Source of the DNA: Prochlorococcus marinus
GTDB lineage: Bacteria > Cyanobacteriota > Cyanobacteriia > PCC-6307 > Cyanobiaceae
Assembly (NCBI RefSeq): GCF_001180325.1
Contig: NZ_CVSZ01000035.1
Span: forward strand, 62,001 to 126,000
DNA: 64,000 bases
Reading direction: 5' to 3'
This document shows, piece by piece, positions 1-9,640 of the stretch. The stretch's first letter is position 1. Every line of letters starts with the position of its first letter. The notes beneath the pieces are model-generated. The model was not told the DNA's origin and ran no database searches. It saw only the letters and a program-made list of their open reading frames with translations. Both the position numbers and the translations under genes were made by a program.

Positions 1-774
1 TTTTTTCAAGGCTGGAGGTTAGATCCTATCCTTCAGTTTGGTCAGTTTTTATTAGCAGGAACTACAGTTTTTTTTGCATATGAAAGTGTGCGATTGAGGG
101 GAGTTGCTACTGATCAAGCTAGAAAGTCATCTTATTTTGATGACGATCCTATTTCCGATGTTCCAAGAAATTCTAGAGGTCGATTTAACGACGATTATGA
201 TAGGTTTGAAGAATCTGAAAGATCATCTAGAAGATTTAAACCTCAAGAAGATGAATTTGAAGAAGACTATATGGAGGGGAGATCTCGTAGGAGAAATGTT
301 TCAAGAGCGATACCCTCGGCTGCAGCAAGTAGAAGTAGGCCAACTACAAGGGAAATAAGTCAGTTTGAAAATAGCGAACCTGTAAGAAGGAGAAGACAGA
401 CTGTTGAAGATAGAAATAGTAAACAATCAGAAACAAATAACTTTGGTGAGAGAAGAAATTTATCTCGTGATGAAGTGAAAACAGGTTCTAGACCCAGAAT
501 AAATCGTAGAGTTTCTAGACAAGATAATATCTCTGCTCCTAGTGATTCTTCTCCATTAAGAAAGAAACCTACTAGATCCTCTATTAGGCAGCAAACTTCA
601 ACAACTCAAGTAGAAGATGCTTCATTTAAAGATGCTAATCAAGCAAAAAAACCAAGTGAGACTCGTAGAGTGAGCTCTTCAGCTAGATCAAGTTCAAAAA
701 ATCAAAATAGCAGATATAATGTTGGAACAAATAGGAAGAAACCAAGAGATAACAGTTCTAGATTTGATGATTAA
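1..774 (+). CDS. ycf66: Ycf66-family protein, 3' part (5' end outside window)
   Basis: The frame is open from base 1, so the gene starts before the window; 257 residues are visible. The first 30 or so are hydrophobic (GWRLDPILQFGQFLLAGTTV) and match the membrane-anchored N-terminal part of the Ycf66 family as I remember it. The rest, about 220 residues, is a low-complexity tail very rich in Arg, Ser, Asp and Glu, typical of picocyanobacterial Ycf66. A GTG at base 88 could be mistaken for a start, but the Ycf66-like part lies upstream of it. Function is unknown in the family; it is found in cyanobacteria and some plastids. It converges on the hli gene with no spacer. Confidence 0.8.
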   Translation, partial: FFQGWRLDPILQFGQFLLAGTTVFFAYESVRLRGVATDQARKSSYFDDDPISDVPRNSRGRFNDDYDRFEESERSSRRFKPQEDEFEEDYMEGRSRRRNVSRAIPSAAASRSRPTTREISQFENSEPVRRRRQTVEDRNSKQSETNNFGERRNLSRDEVKTGSRPRINRRVSRQDNISAPSDSSPLRKKPTRSSIRQQTSTTQVEDASFKDANQAKKPSETRRVSSSARSSSKNQNSRYNVGTNRKKPRDNSSRFDD

Positions 775-1050
775 TTATAAGATTCCTGCCCATTTTAAAA
801 ACGATTGTTTACTAAATAATTCAATCAAAACTATTGCAATGAAGCCAATCATTGCAAATCTTCCATTAGTTATTTCAGAATAACTACTCCATCCAAATTT
901 ATATTCATCTTTAATTTCTATAGATTTTTCATCTAATTTATTGTCTTCAATTTGTTCATTGCTGTAATTTGGATCTTTCTGCTGTTCTATAAAACTCTCA
1001 TTCTCTAAATTAGTAAATTCTGAGTTAGTTTGTTCTTCTTTAGAATTCAT
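775..1050 (-). CDS. hli: High-light-inducible (Hli/SCP-type) protein, long form
   Basis: 91 residues. The C-terminal 40 residues hold one membrane helix with the Hli/CAB signature NGRFAMIGF preceded by an acidic residue (SEITNGR), which binds chlorophyll in this family. The N-terminal 50 residues are acidic and Asn/Gln-rich, making it longer than the usual 40-70 residue Hli. Hli proteins dissipate excess energy and protect photosystem assembly intermediates in the thylakoid. It lies 8 bp behind the ABC transporter gene and ends the minus-strand run that begins at def, so it may be expressed from that operon as well as from its own promoter. No clear light-response element was found upstream. 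Confidence 0.85.
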   Translation of the reverse strand: MNSKEEQTNSEFTNLENESFIEQQKDPNYSNEQIEDNKLDEKSIEIKDEYKFGWSSYSEITNGRFAMIGFIAIVLIELFSKQSFLKWAGIL

Positions 1051-1058
1051 TTTTTTTA

Positions 1059-3044
1059 TTAATCCTTAAAATTATACTTATCAGAAGTCAATAATTTCCA
1101 GTCTCCTTGTCCATTTAATTCTAAAATATTTTCGTGAAAATCTTTTAAGCTAGGTCTATGTCCAACACTTATTAGAGAAAGTTCTCGTTCTTTTAGTAAA
1201 GTATATAGTTTTTTTTCAGTGTTAATATCTAAAGCACTTGTTGCTTCATCAAGTACTGCAAATCTTGGAGAATTTAGTAAGAGTCTTGCAAAAGCCAATC
1301 TTTGTTGCTCGCCTAGGGAAAGAATTCGTGGCCAATCTTGTTTGATATCAAGATTAGGATATCGATCCACTAAGGTTTTTAAATTTACTTCATGTAGTAC
1401 AGAAGTAAGATGTTCATCACTAAATTTCTTAACTTCGGTGGGATAACATAATTGTTCTCTTAAAGAACCAAGTAACATATATGGTTTTTGAGGTATGAAT
1501 AATAATTCCCCAATTTTTGGTTTTTTAATTACTCCCTGATCGGGTTCCCATAAACCACTAATCATTCTTAGTAAAGATGTTTTCCCGCACCCAGATGGTC
1601 CTACAACCAAAAGTGATTGATTATTGTCGATGCTTAAATTTAAATTTTTAATGATTGTTTTATTTGATCCTGGTGGGCAAAGGTCAGCATTATTGATAAG
1701 AATTGAGGGGTAATCTGAAATAACGTTTTGATTAATTGTTGGGTTAGTTTGACTAATGGATTCAACTTTTGATTGGAATCCTTCTAATCTGCCAATGCCA
1801 GCAGTAAATTTTGCAAGTTCTTCTATTTGATTAACAATGAAAAATAACGAACCTTCAACCATTCCAAATGCAAAGCTTGCCTGAATAAAGCGTCCATAAT
1901 CAATATCACCTTTAAAGTATGGGATTGCCATTATTAAATATGGAAAGAAATTTCCAGCATAATTAATAGATCTTCTCATGACGTCTATTATTACTCTCCA
2001 TATAATGAGTAAATTAAAATTTCTCACCACTTCTCCTAAGCGCCTTTCAGTTTCACTTCGTTCAGGATTCTCCCCAGAGTAAAAGGCTATTGATTCAGCA
2101 TTATCTCTGATATGTACTAAGCCATATCGAAAATCCGCTTCATATCTAAGTTGATCAAAATCAATCTTTACAAGGTTTTTTCCAGCAATTAAAAGGATAG
2201 AAGTTGCAAATGCAGCGTAACCAAATAAAGAAAAAGTAAGTGTTGTACTTATACTCCATAAAATAAGGATATTAAGTGAAAATGTTAGTAGGGCATCAAA
2301 AATACCTAGTGTGAAAGAGAGACTTTGTCCGGTAAAAGCTCGGGTATCATCTGTGATTCTTTGGTCAGGATTATCTACATCGGTTTGTTCTTCATCGTTG
2401 GGATTTAATTGGTAATAAGCTTTATTAGTCATATAATCTTTAACCAAACTTTTTGAAAGCCATTCTCTCCAAATTATTCCTAGCTTATATGTAAAAAATA
2501 TTTGGGAAACACGTATTGGTAGAGCCACAGCGAAACAACAAGCATAAATCCCCAATATCCGATAAAACCCATCTTCTTGTTTTTCTACCAAAGCATTTGT
2601 TAAATCTCTTGCAATGAATCCAATACCTGCATTTATTCCGTTTACTGCTAAAAGCATTAATACAATTATCGCAAGAAATAACCAATGTAACCATCTACGG
2701 TTTTTTAATTGACGTCTTAAGCTAAAAAAGCTCCCTGATCCAATTAGAAATAAGGCCGAGAAAAGCAATCCCCAGCTACCAGCCCAAATTGAATTGACAG
2801 TACTTACTACTCCTCCGAAATATTTTTCAAGAAAAATTGGTTGAAAGCTTTCAAAAAAACTAATTATTCCTGTAAGACCAACAAGTACTACGCCTCCAAC
2901 ACAAAATAAAAGAGAAATCAAAAGCCATATAAATTGAAATCCATTACATTGATCTATGGGAAGAAAAAAAGGTTGAGATAGTTTCCTTAATTTTTGTAAT
3001 TGGTACAGAATCTTGGGTTTATTATTAACTGCTTTATTCATCAC
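1059..3044 (-). CDS. ABC transporter, fused membrane and ATPase domains (SbmA/BacA-ABCD type)
   Basis: 661 residues. The N-terminal two thirds carry about six hydrophobic segments and match the ABC_membrane_2 type of exporter domain. The C-terminal ATPase has Walker A GPSGCGKTS near residue 490, the signature LSLGEQQRLAFAR, Walker B FAVLDEATSALD and the switch His in VGHR. One polypeptide is a half-transporter expected to work as a homodimer. Substrate cannot be read from the sequence; relatives handle peptides, acyl-CoAs or cobalamin. ATG codons lie at residues 1 and 2, so the start may be 3 bp later. It is transcribed with the downstream hli gene. Confidence 0.85.
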   Translation of the reverse strand: MMNKAVNNKPKILYQLQKLRKLSQPFFLPIDQCNGFQFIWLLISLLFCVGGVVLVGLTGIISFFESFQPIFLEKYFGGVVSTVNSIWAGSWGLLFSALFLIGSGSFFSLRRQLKNRRWLHWLFLAIIVLMLLAVNGINAGIGFIARDLTNALVEKQEDGFYRILGIYACCFAVALPIRVSQIFFTYKLGIIWREWLSKSLVKDYMTNKAYYQLNPNDEEQTDVDNPDQRITDDTRAFTGQSLSFTLGIFDALLTFSLNILILWSISTTLTFSLFGYAAFATSILLIAGKNLVKIDFDQLRYEADFRYGLVHIRDNAESIAFYSGENPERSETERRLGEVVRNFNLLIIWRVIIDVMRRSINYAGNFFPYLIMAIPYFKGDIDYGRFIQASFAFGMVEGSLFFIVNQIEELAKFTAGIGRLEGFQSKVESISQTNPTINQNVISDYPSILINNADLCPPGSNKTIIKNLNLSIDNNQSLLVVGPSGCGKTSLLRMISGLWEPDQGVIKKPKIGELLFIPQKPYMLLGSLREQLCYPTEVKKFSDEHLTSVLHEVNLKTLVDRYPNLDIKQDWPRILSLGEQQRLAFARLLLNSPRFAVLDEATSALDINTEKKLYTLLKERELSLISVGHRPSLKDFHENILELNGQGDWKLLTSDKYNFKD

Positions 3045-3083
3045 TCGACAAATTTTATAAGGTCAATTATAACTTCTAGCAGT

Positions 3084-3365
3084 CTATTGACCAAAGCCAA
3101 TAAATGAAAGTGCCCAATCAGGTAAATTTAAATAATTCAAGATTGTCATATCAAATTTATGAACCTTTGGAAAAGATTTATCTAATACCCACCATATAAG
3201 AAAAGGTAGATTAAATAAAATTTGTAATTGCCATTTATAAGTTAAAACTTTCCAAATTTTTATTAACTGAGTTTTGAGTGAAACGTCTAGATCCTCCCAA
3301 TTTTTTGAGATTAAATTGAATAAGTTTTTGGGTTTTGTATTTAAGGAATCTGGTGTATTCATCAT
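3084..3365 (-). CDS. Small conserved hypothetical protein
   Basis: 93 residues, no family recognised. The N-terminal half is hydrophilic; the C-terminal half has a hydrophobic stretch (residues about 50-65, LPFLIWWVLD) and ends with a Leu/Phe/Trp-rich tail, suggesting membrane contact. It sits between the ABC transporter (39 bp) and the HIT gene (43 bp) on the same strand, so co-expression is likely. Codon use and composition match the neighbours. Confidence 0.6.
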   Translation of the reverse strand: MMNTPDSLNTKPKNLFNLISKNWEDLDVSLKTQLIKIWKVLTYKWQLQILFNLPFLIWWVLDKSFPKVHKFDMTILNYLNLPDWALSFIGFGQ

Positions 3366-3408
3366 GTTTTTACTTATTTATAACCCATAAACTTTTCTTT
3401 CGAGAGTT

Positions 3409-3750
3409 TTAACCTGGTGGCCAACTCATTTTTCTTCCAGATAAAAAATGAATATGCAAATGAAAAACTGTTTGTCCGGATTCTGCTCCAGTATTAATCA
3501 CTGTTCTCCAATTAGTTAAATTTTTTGATTTAGCTATTTTACTACCAACAAAAAGTAAATGCCCTAATAAATTTGCATCTTCTTCAATACAATCTAATAA
3601 ACTAATAATTGGTTTTTTGGGAATCACTAAAAAATGTACTGGTGCTTGCGCTTGGATATCATTAAACGCAATACAAAACTCATCTTCATAAAGCTTATCG
3701 CAGGGTATTTCTTCATTAATTATTTTTTGAAATATTGTAGTTTCAGTCAT
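3409..3750 (-). CDS. HIT-family nucleotide hydrolase (HinT type)
   Basis: 113 residues, the normal length for a HinT-like protein. The histidine triad is visible near the C terminus as FHLHIHFLSGR (H-x-H-x-H), and the N terminus has the usual FQKIINEEIPC opening. HIT proteins of this branch hydrolyse adenosine phosphoramidates and related nucleotide conjugates in the cytosol. It follows def by 4 bp, so the two are almost certainly one transcript. Confidence 0.9.
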   Translation of the reverse strand: MTETTIFQKIINEEIPCDKLYEDEFCIAFNDIQAQAPVHFLVIPKKPIISLLDCIEEDANLLGHLLFVGSKIAKSKNLTNWRTVINTGAESGQTVFHLHIHFLSGRKMSWPPG

Positions 3751-3754
3751 CAGA

Positions 3755-4360
3755 TTAATTAATAGAAATTACGTCTTTTTCGTTGAACCCTTCCTTTAAA
3801 AGTTCTTTATTTAAATCATCTTTTGATGTAACTCTATCAACAAATAATATTCCGTTTAAGTGATCCATTTCATGTTGAATACACCTCGCCAGAAGTCCAT
3901 CTGCTTTCATTTTACGTGGTCTCCCCATTTCATCTCTAAATTTTAATTTTATAGTTGATGGTCTTACTACATTCAAATATACGCCAGGTATACTTAAGCA
4001 GCCTTCTTCGTATGAATTAAGGGTTGTTCCAAAGTCTGTAATTTCTGGATTGATTAATATTAGAGGTTCTGCTGCTGAATCTTCAAAATTTACATCTATA
4101 ACAAGAAGCTCTTTGTTGATACCAATTTGAGGTGCTGCAAGTCCAATTCCTTTCGCTGCGTACATGCTTTGAAGCATTTGTTTAGCAAGCTTTCTAATCG
4201 ATTCGTCAACCTTAGTTATTCTTTTGGAATTTTGTCTTAATACGTCATCACCAAGTTTATAAATATCTAGAGATGGCTTACCTGTTTGTTCTTTTGCAAT
4301 TTTTTCTGAGTTTCCATTTGTTCTAGACTTTTTTGCAAGTTGTGAAAAATGGTTTGCCAC
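3755..4360 (-). CDS. def: Peptide deformylase
   Basis: 201 residues. All three deformylase motifs are present: GIGLAAPQIG, EEGCLSIPG and QHEMDHLNG, giving the Cys and two His metal ligands and the catalytic Glu. It removes the N-formyl group from new proteins in the cytosol. A lysine-rich N-terminal extension of about 25 residues precedes the core, as in other cyanobacterial forms. It is the first gene of the minus-strand run down to hli; its promoter must lie in the 76 bp AT-rich gap it shares with the divergent peptidase gene. Confidence 0.95.
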   Translation of the reverse strand: MANHFSQLAKKSRTNGNSEKIAKEQTGKPSLDIYKLGDDVLRQNSKRITKVDESIRKLAKQMLQSMYAAKGIGLAAPQIGINKELLVIDVNFEDSAAEPLILINPEITDFGTTLNSYEEGCLSIPGVYLNVVRPSTIKLKFRDEMGRPRKMKADGLLARCIQHEMDHLNGILFVDRVTSKDDLNKELLKEGFNEKDVISIN

Positions 4361-4436
4361 GTTAAAAAAGTTTTAAATTAAGACTTTAGCTATAAAAATA
4401 TTAGCACTTTAATTTACTTTCTTTATATTTTTTTAA

Positions 4437-6362
4437 ATGAGTAATGATGAAAAGTTAAAAGTTAGGAAAACTGAATCCAAAAAAAATGCTTTGAAGGAAT
4501 TAACTATTATTAAGAATACTATTTTTTGGATTGATGTTGTTGGTAAAGGTCAAAATGAAAATGCCATTTTTGCAAGACCATTTAATGTTAAAGGAGCATT
4601 TCCTCAGCAATTAACAAGTCAAAAATATATTATTAAAAATAATTTTCATGGATATGGTGGTAAATCTTATAAATGTATAAATTTTAAAAATAATTTTTAT
4701 TTGATATGGATAGATCAGATTACTAAGGCGGTATGGTTTCAAATTTTTAAAGATGCAGCGTTAACTTATAAAAGCCAAAATAAATATCTCGTTTCAGTTC
4801 AAGAACCTAATCAACTATCTAAATCAATTGATGGAAATTTTGATTCTTCATTTGTCATTTCTGAAAAAAATTTATTGTATGGAATTTGCGAAATAAATAA
4901 TAGAGATTATTTATTTTCTTTAAATTTAAAAAAAACTAAACAAGATATTCATCGAATAAAAAAATTTAAAAATTTTGCTGGAGAATTATCTTCTAATAGA
5001 TCTGCTAACTTACTTTCTTGGATAGAGTGGGATTCTCCATATATGCCCTGGGAGAAAAATGAGCTGTTTTTTGCCCAAATAGATTTAAATGGCGAGATAC
5101 AAAAAATAAAAAAATTCTCAAATAAGCTGATAAATTCCCAGAAAAACGTTTCTTTTTTTCAACCCTATTGGATAAGTGAAACACATTTAGTATGTTCTGA
5201 AGATAGTTCTGGATGGTGGAACTTATTGTTTTTAGATGTTAGTAAAATTGAGAATATTTTTATTAAGAAAAGAGTAGAGAGAAATTTGATTGAATATGGA
5301 GCACCACAATGGCTCTCCGGAATAACATTTTTTTCAGGTACAATAAAAAATTTATTTTGTGTAGCAAAAAAAGAAAATAGTTTAATAGTGGAACAATATA
5401 AAGATCTTGAATTTGTTAGAGAATTTTCTACGCCTTTTACCTCAATAAGTGATTTCAGTGTTTTTCGGAAAAAAGTTCTTTTAAAAGGTTATGGATCTGA
5501 TTTTTTGGGAATTGTATTTGAAATTGATTTTTCAAAAAAAGTTTTATCAAATTTTTCTGAGCAGATATTTTTTGATCATATAAAAGATTGCTCAAAACCT
5601 GAAACATTTTGGTTTAAAGGTTTTGAGGCTCAATCTACTCATTCTTTTCTTTATAAGCCGCTTGTTGAAAATTTTAGAAAGCCACCGCTCCTTGTTAGAG
5701 CACATAGCGGACCCACTTCATGTTTTGATGGATCATATAATTCTGAAGTTCAATATTGGACGTCGAAGGGATTTTTTGTTGCTGAAGTCAATTATGGAGG
5801 ATCATCTGGATTTGGCAAAGCATATAGAGAGAGGTTGAATTATAAATGGGGTATTGTTGACTCTTATGATTGCAAAGCATTAGCTCTTGAATTGATCAAA
5901 TTAAATCAAGTAGATAGTGAAAAAGTGGTAATTTTTGGGAATAGTGCAGGGGGGTTAACTGCCCTGAATTGTTTATTATATGGGTCTATTTTTACAGCAG
6001 CAATTTGTAAATATCCTGTTATTGATTTGAGGGATATGCATTACAATACTCATAGGTTTGAAAAAGATTATTTAAATTCTTTGGTAGGAAATTATGTAAA
6101 AAACCATGATGATTATATAAATAGATCGCCGGTAAATTTTATTAGCAAAATAAAAAAACCTATTTTATTATTTCATGGAAAAAAAGATACAGTTATTTCT
6201 TATAAACAAACTTTAAAAATTCAAGAAATTTTGATTCAGAATAATAAATATTCAGAAGTTATTTTCTTTGAAAATGAAGGGCATGGTTTTAGAAATGTAG
6301 AAAATAAAGAGATAGTAATGCAAAAATCTCAGGAATTTTTAAAAAATACTTTGAATATTTAA
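4437..6362 (+). CDS. Prolyl oligopeptidase-family (S9) serine peptidase
   Basis: 641 residues: an N-terminal region of about 370 residues resembling a beta-propeller, then an alpha/beta-hydrolase domain. The nucleophile lies in GNSAGG (around residue 503), the acid in HGKKDTV and the catalytic His in EGHGF near the C terminus. S9 enzymes of this type are dipeptidyl or acylaminoacyl peptidases. No signal peptide is seen, so a cytosolic role in peptide turnover is likely. Its last four bases overlap the convergent sufS gene. Confidence 0.88.
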   Translation: MSNDEKLKVRKTESKKNALKELTIIKNTIFWIDVVGKGQNENAIFARPFNVKGAFPQQLTSQKYIIKNNFHGYGGKSYKCINFKNNFYLIWIDQITKAVWFQIFKDAALTYKSQNKYLVSVQEPNQLSKSIDGNFDSSFVISEKNLLYGICEINNRDYLFSLNLKKTKQDIHRIKKFKNFAGELSSNRSANLLSWIEWDSPYMPWEKNELFFAQIDLNGEIQKIKKFSNKLINSQKNVSFFQPYWISETHLVCSEDSSGWWNLLFLDVSKIENIFIKKRVERNLIEYGAPQWLSGITFFSGTIKNLFCVAKKENSLIVEQYKDLEFVREFSTPFTSISDFSVFRKKVLLKGYGSDFLGIVFEIDFSKKVLSNFSEQIFFDHIKDCSKPETFWFKGFEAQSTHSFLYKPLVENFRKPPLLVRAHSGPTSCFDGSYNSEVQYWTSKGFFVAEVNYGGSSGFGKAYRERLNYKWGIVDSYDCKALALELIKLNQVDSEKVVIFGNSAGGLTALNCLLYGSIFTAAICKYPVIDLRDMHYNTHRFEKDYLNSLVGNYVKNHDDYINRSPVNFISKIKKPILLFHGKKDTVISYKQTLKIQEILIQNNKYSEVIFFENEGHGFRNVENKEIVMQKSQEFLKNTLNI

Positions 6363-7612
6363 GAATTGATTTTTAGAAAATCAATAGTATCTCTTAATTT
6401 TTCTATGAACATATCAATTTCTTCCTTATTGGTTGTGAAATTCATGCTGATTCTAGCCGTAGATTTAATTCCAATGAATCTGTGAAGTGGTTGACAGCAA
6501 TGATGCCCACTTCTGATGCAAATTCCTTTTGAATCAAGAATTTCAGCAATATCATTTGAATGTATATTTTTTATATAAAAGGTGGCAAGTGAGGCTCTGT
6601 CTGGATCTATCTCCGGCGATGGACCTATGATTTCAATATTTTCTATTTTATTTAATTTTTCAAATAAATATTTAGTAATAGTCTTTTCATATTCATGAAT
6701 TTCATTCAATCCAATATTGTTAATATAATTAATTGCTTCTGCAAGACCTATTGCTTCTGCAATGGCTGGAGTTCCAGCTTCAAATTTGTGTGGTAGCTCT
6801 GCCCAAGTACTTGTCTCTTCAAAAACATCTTGGATCATTTCTCCACCTCCAAAGAGAGGAGGAATTTTTTCTAGGATTTCTTTTCTTGACCAGAGGAAAC
6901 CAATACCTGTAGGACCGCAAAGTTTATGTCCTGATCCAGCTAAAAAATCTATATTAAGATCAATAACATCCAGTTTTTGATGAGCCAAACTTTGGCATGC
7001 GTCTATTAACACTAAAGAACCTTTTTGTTTAGCTAATTTAGTTATTTCTTTGATTGGATTACAGCAACCTAGAGTATTACTAACATGTACCAGGCTAACA
7101 ATTTTAGTTCTAGATGTTAGTTTTGATTTAAAGTCCTCTATATCTAATTTCCCATCTTTATCTATACCTATAAATTTTAATTTGCATTTATTTTTTGCTG
7201 CAACCATTTGCCATGGAACAATATTGCTATGATGCTCCATTATTGATAAAAGAATTTCATCGTTTTCTTTTAATGAATATTCTCCCCATGATCTGGCTAC
7301 TAGATTGATTGCCTCTGTAGCATTTCTTGTAAAAATAATTTCTTTTGCTGAATTCGCTTTTATATATTTGCTAATTAAATATCGTGCATGTTCAAATTCT
7401 TCTGTTGCTTTGGCACTTAATTGATGTGCTCCTCTATGTACATTGGCATTAAAGTTTTTGTAATATTCATCAATTTTTTTTAAGACTTGTATTGGTTTTT
7501 GTGTGGTAGCAGCATGGTCTAAATAAATAATTTGCTCATTACTTTTTAAGTTCTTATTTAAAAGAGGAAAGTCTTTCTTTGTTATTTTAGGAAAATTTTG
7601 TATTGTTTCCAT
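6359..7612 (-). CDS. sufS: Cysteine desulfurase SufS
   Basis: About 417 residues from ATG at 7612; a TTG one codon upstream is the other possible start. The PLP-binding Lys lies in SGHKLCGPTG, and the active-site loop Cys in RSGHHCCQPLH. It takes sulfur from cysteine and passes it to the SufBCD scaffold. Its ATG overlaps the stop of sufD (TGATG), so translation is coupled. It is the last gene of sufBCDS; no sufE is visible in this window. Confidence 0.95.
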   Translation of the reverse strand: METIQNFPKITKKDFPLLNKNLKSNEQIIYLDHAATTQKPIQVLKKIDEYYKNFNANVHRGAHQLSAKATEEFEHARYLISKYIKANSAKEIIFTRNATEAINLVARSWGEYSLKENDEILLSIMEHHSNIVPWQMVAAKNKCKLKFIGIDKDGKLDIEDFKSKLTSRTKIVSLVHVSNTLGCCNPIKEITKLAKQKGSLVLIDACQSLAHQKLDVIDLNIDFLAGSGHKLCGPTGIGFLWSRKEILEKIPPLFGGGEMIQDVFEETSTWAELPHKFEAGTPAIAEAIGLAEAINYINNIGLNEIHEYEKTITKYLFEKLNKIENIEIIGPSPEIDPDRASLATFYIKNIHSNDIAEILDSKGICIRSGHHCCQPLHRFIGIKSTARISMNFTTNKEEIDMFIEKLRDTIDFLKINS

Positions 7613-8829
7613 CAATTTTCATTTAAAAGGATATCAAGCAAATCCCATCTATCTTTTGAAACGGGAATAAATGAAATTATTTCTTGAAAGTAAGAACTTA
7701 ATTGTAGTTTACTCGCTTCTGTTAATGCGATCCCTCTTGTTCGCATATAAAAAAGTTCTTCTTCATTAAGTTGTGAAATTGTTGCTCCATGTTTGCATTT
7801 AACATCATCAGCAATTATTTCTAATTGAGGTTTGGTATCTATTTGTGCGAGATTTGATAAAAGTAAATTTCTACTTAATTGAGAAGCATCTGTTTTTTGG
7901 GCAATTTTTGGAACTATTATTGAACCTTCAAATATTGCATGTGATTTGTCGTCAGCAAGAGATTTATTGATTTGATCGAGAAATCCATTTGGCCCATTAA
8001 AGTCTATTCTTGCATAAGTAGAAATTTGCTCATCTTTTTTTGTTATTTGCATTCCTTTGATTTTGGTTTTAGCGTTTCCTTCAGATTGTTTAATACGAAT
8101 TTCAAATCTTGCATAATTAAATTTGAAATGTAAAGATCCTAAATTATATTCGCTATTTTTAGATTGAATTACATTAAGAGAATTTAATAGATTTGATTTG
8201 TTTTCACCGTAAGAAACAACACCATGGTTTAGGGAACTATTTTCTTCTAAACAAAAGAAAGTTGATTGAGATAATGAAGATTTTTCTTTACCAAGATTTA
8301 CTTGTAATAAATCAATATCACAATTCTTTTCTAAAAATATTATTAGGGTTTTTGCGTTTAACGAATTACTTGATGCATGACTAAAGATTTCAATAGGAGG
8401 AATTTCTGATCCACTTATTTTTAATCCCAAGGTATTCTTTGTACAGTTTAAAGATAGATTAAGTAAGTCACTCCAATTTTCGTTTTGATCAAAACAAGAT
8501 ATCTGTTCCTTGATATATTTTACTAATTTATCCTCACTCAGTTGCTTTATTGAATAATTTTCCTCTAACAAATTAATATGACAATCATCACCAATTACTA
8601 ACCTAATATTTTTTTGTGAAATGTTCGGAAAAGGTGTATCAAATTTCGAATTTTTTTCATTAACCGAATAGTCTAAAAAGTTTGCAAATTTTGATTTATT
8701 TGACAGTCTCCATTGTTCACTTTTAGGGTTAGGGAAGGGACTTGATTGTAATTTATCTAGACAGATTTTTTGTATTTCTGTTTGATTATCAATCGATTTA
8801 TTGGTTATTATTTTTTCAATAATTTCCAT
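7612..8829 (-). CDS. sufD: Fe-S assembly protein SufD
   Basis: About 405 residues starting at MEIIEK. An upstream in-frame start at 8883 would run back into sufC and is less likely, because 8829 leaves a 4 bp gap. The C-terminal part has the SufB/SufD beta-helix features, including CKHGATISQLNEEELFYMR, where the CKHGA segment carries the conserved Cys and His. SufD partners SufB and SufC in building Fe-S clusters. The N-terminal half is divergent, as usual. Confidence 0.93.
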   Translation of the reverse strand: MEIIEKIITNKSIDNQTEIQKICLDKLQSSPFPNPKSEQWRLSNKSKFANFLDYSVNEKNSKFDTPFPNISQKNIRLVIGDDCHINLLEENYSIKQLSEDKLVKYIKEQISCFDQNENWSDLLNLSLNCTKNTLGLKISGSEIPPIEIFSHASSNSLNAKTLIIFLEKNCDIDLLQVNLGKEKSSLSQSTFFCLEENSSLNHGVVSYGENKSNLLNSLNVIQSKNSEYNLGSLHFKFNYARFEIRIKQSEGNAKTKIKGMQITKKDEQISTYARIDFNGPNGFLDQINKSLADDKSHAIFEGSIIVPKIAQKTDASQLSRNLLLSNLAQIDTKPQLEIIADDVKCKHGATISQLNEEELFYMRTRGIALTEASKLQLSSYFQEIISFIPVSKDRWDLLDILLNEN

Positions 8830-8833
8830 TGGT

Positions 8834-9619
8834 TTATGTCTCTTTAATAAAATTATCAGTCCATTCATACCCTTTTTTCTCAAGCTCTAGAGCTAGATCA
8901 CTCTCACCAGTTTTTATGATTTGTCCGTCTGACATGACATGGACATAATTTGGTTCAATTTCATCTAATAATCTTTGATAGTGGGTAATAAGTATAATCC
9001 CAGTTTGTGAATTAGATATTTTTTTAATTCCTGATGCCACTATTCTTAGAGCATCAATATCTAGGCCAGAATCGGTCTCATCTAATATCGCTATCTTGGG
9101 CTCAAGTAAAGCCATTTGCAGAATTTCATTTCTTTTTTTTTCACCACCAGAAAATCCTTGATTCACACTCCTTGATAGGAATGCATGATCCATTTTCACA
9201 ATTTCTAACTTTTCTTTAACCAATTCTTCAAAATCAAAAGTATCTAATTCTTCTTTGTTAAGGAATTTCCTTCTAGCATTAGTTGAAACTCTTAGAAACT
9301 CAAGATTACTTACACCTGGAATCTCAATTGGATATTGAAAACCAAGAAAAATTCCTGATTGAGCTCTCTCTTCAGGTTCTAGAGAGTTTATGTTTTCCCC
9401 TAAAAATTTTATCTCGCCATTTGTAATATTATATGAGGGATGTCCTGCAATTATTTTCGAAAGAGTACTTTTGCCACATCCATTCCTCCCCATAATGGCA
9501 TGGATTTCTCCGGGATAGACAGTAAGTGAAACCCCTTTTAAAATTGGAAGATTATCAGTTGATGCAGAGAGGTTTTCAACTTCTAAAATTGGATCTGATT
9601 CTTTCATTGTACTTTGCAT
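8834..9619 (-). CDS. sufC: Fe-S assembly ATPase SufC
   Basis: 261 residues. Walker [10 protein letters not shown] is at residues 44-51 or so, the signature [11 protein letters not shown] near 162, Walker [12 protein letters not shown] follows, and the switch is ITHYQR. The SufC-specific DETDSGLD is clear. It powers conformational change of the SufBCD complex in the cytosol. ATG codons at residues 1 and 5 are both possible starts (9619 or 9607). It is 21 bp downstream of sufB. Confidence 0.95.
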   Translation of the reverse strand: MQSTMKESDPILEVENLSASTDNLPILKGVSLTVYPGEIHAIMGRNGCGKSTLSKIIAGHPSYNITNGEIKFLGENINSLEPEERAQSGIFLGFQYPIEIPGVSNLEFLRVSTNARRKFLNKEELDTFDFEELVKEKLEIVKMDHAFLSRSVNQGFSGGEKKRNEILQMALLEPKIAILDETDSGLDIDALRIVASGIKKISNSQTGIILITHYQRLLDEIEPNYVHVMSDGQIIKTGESDLALELEKKGYEWTDNFIKET

Positions 9620-9640
9620 TTCAGTTTAGAAATTGATTCA

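Noticed and set aside
88-774. GTG at 88 as the start of a separate Arg/Ser-rich protein
   Set aside because: The frame is open from base 1 and the residues before the GTG match the Ycf66 membrane part.
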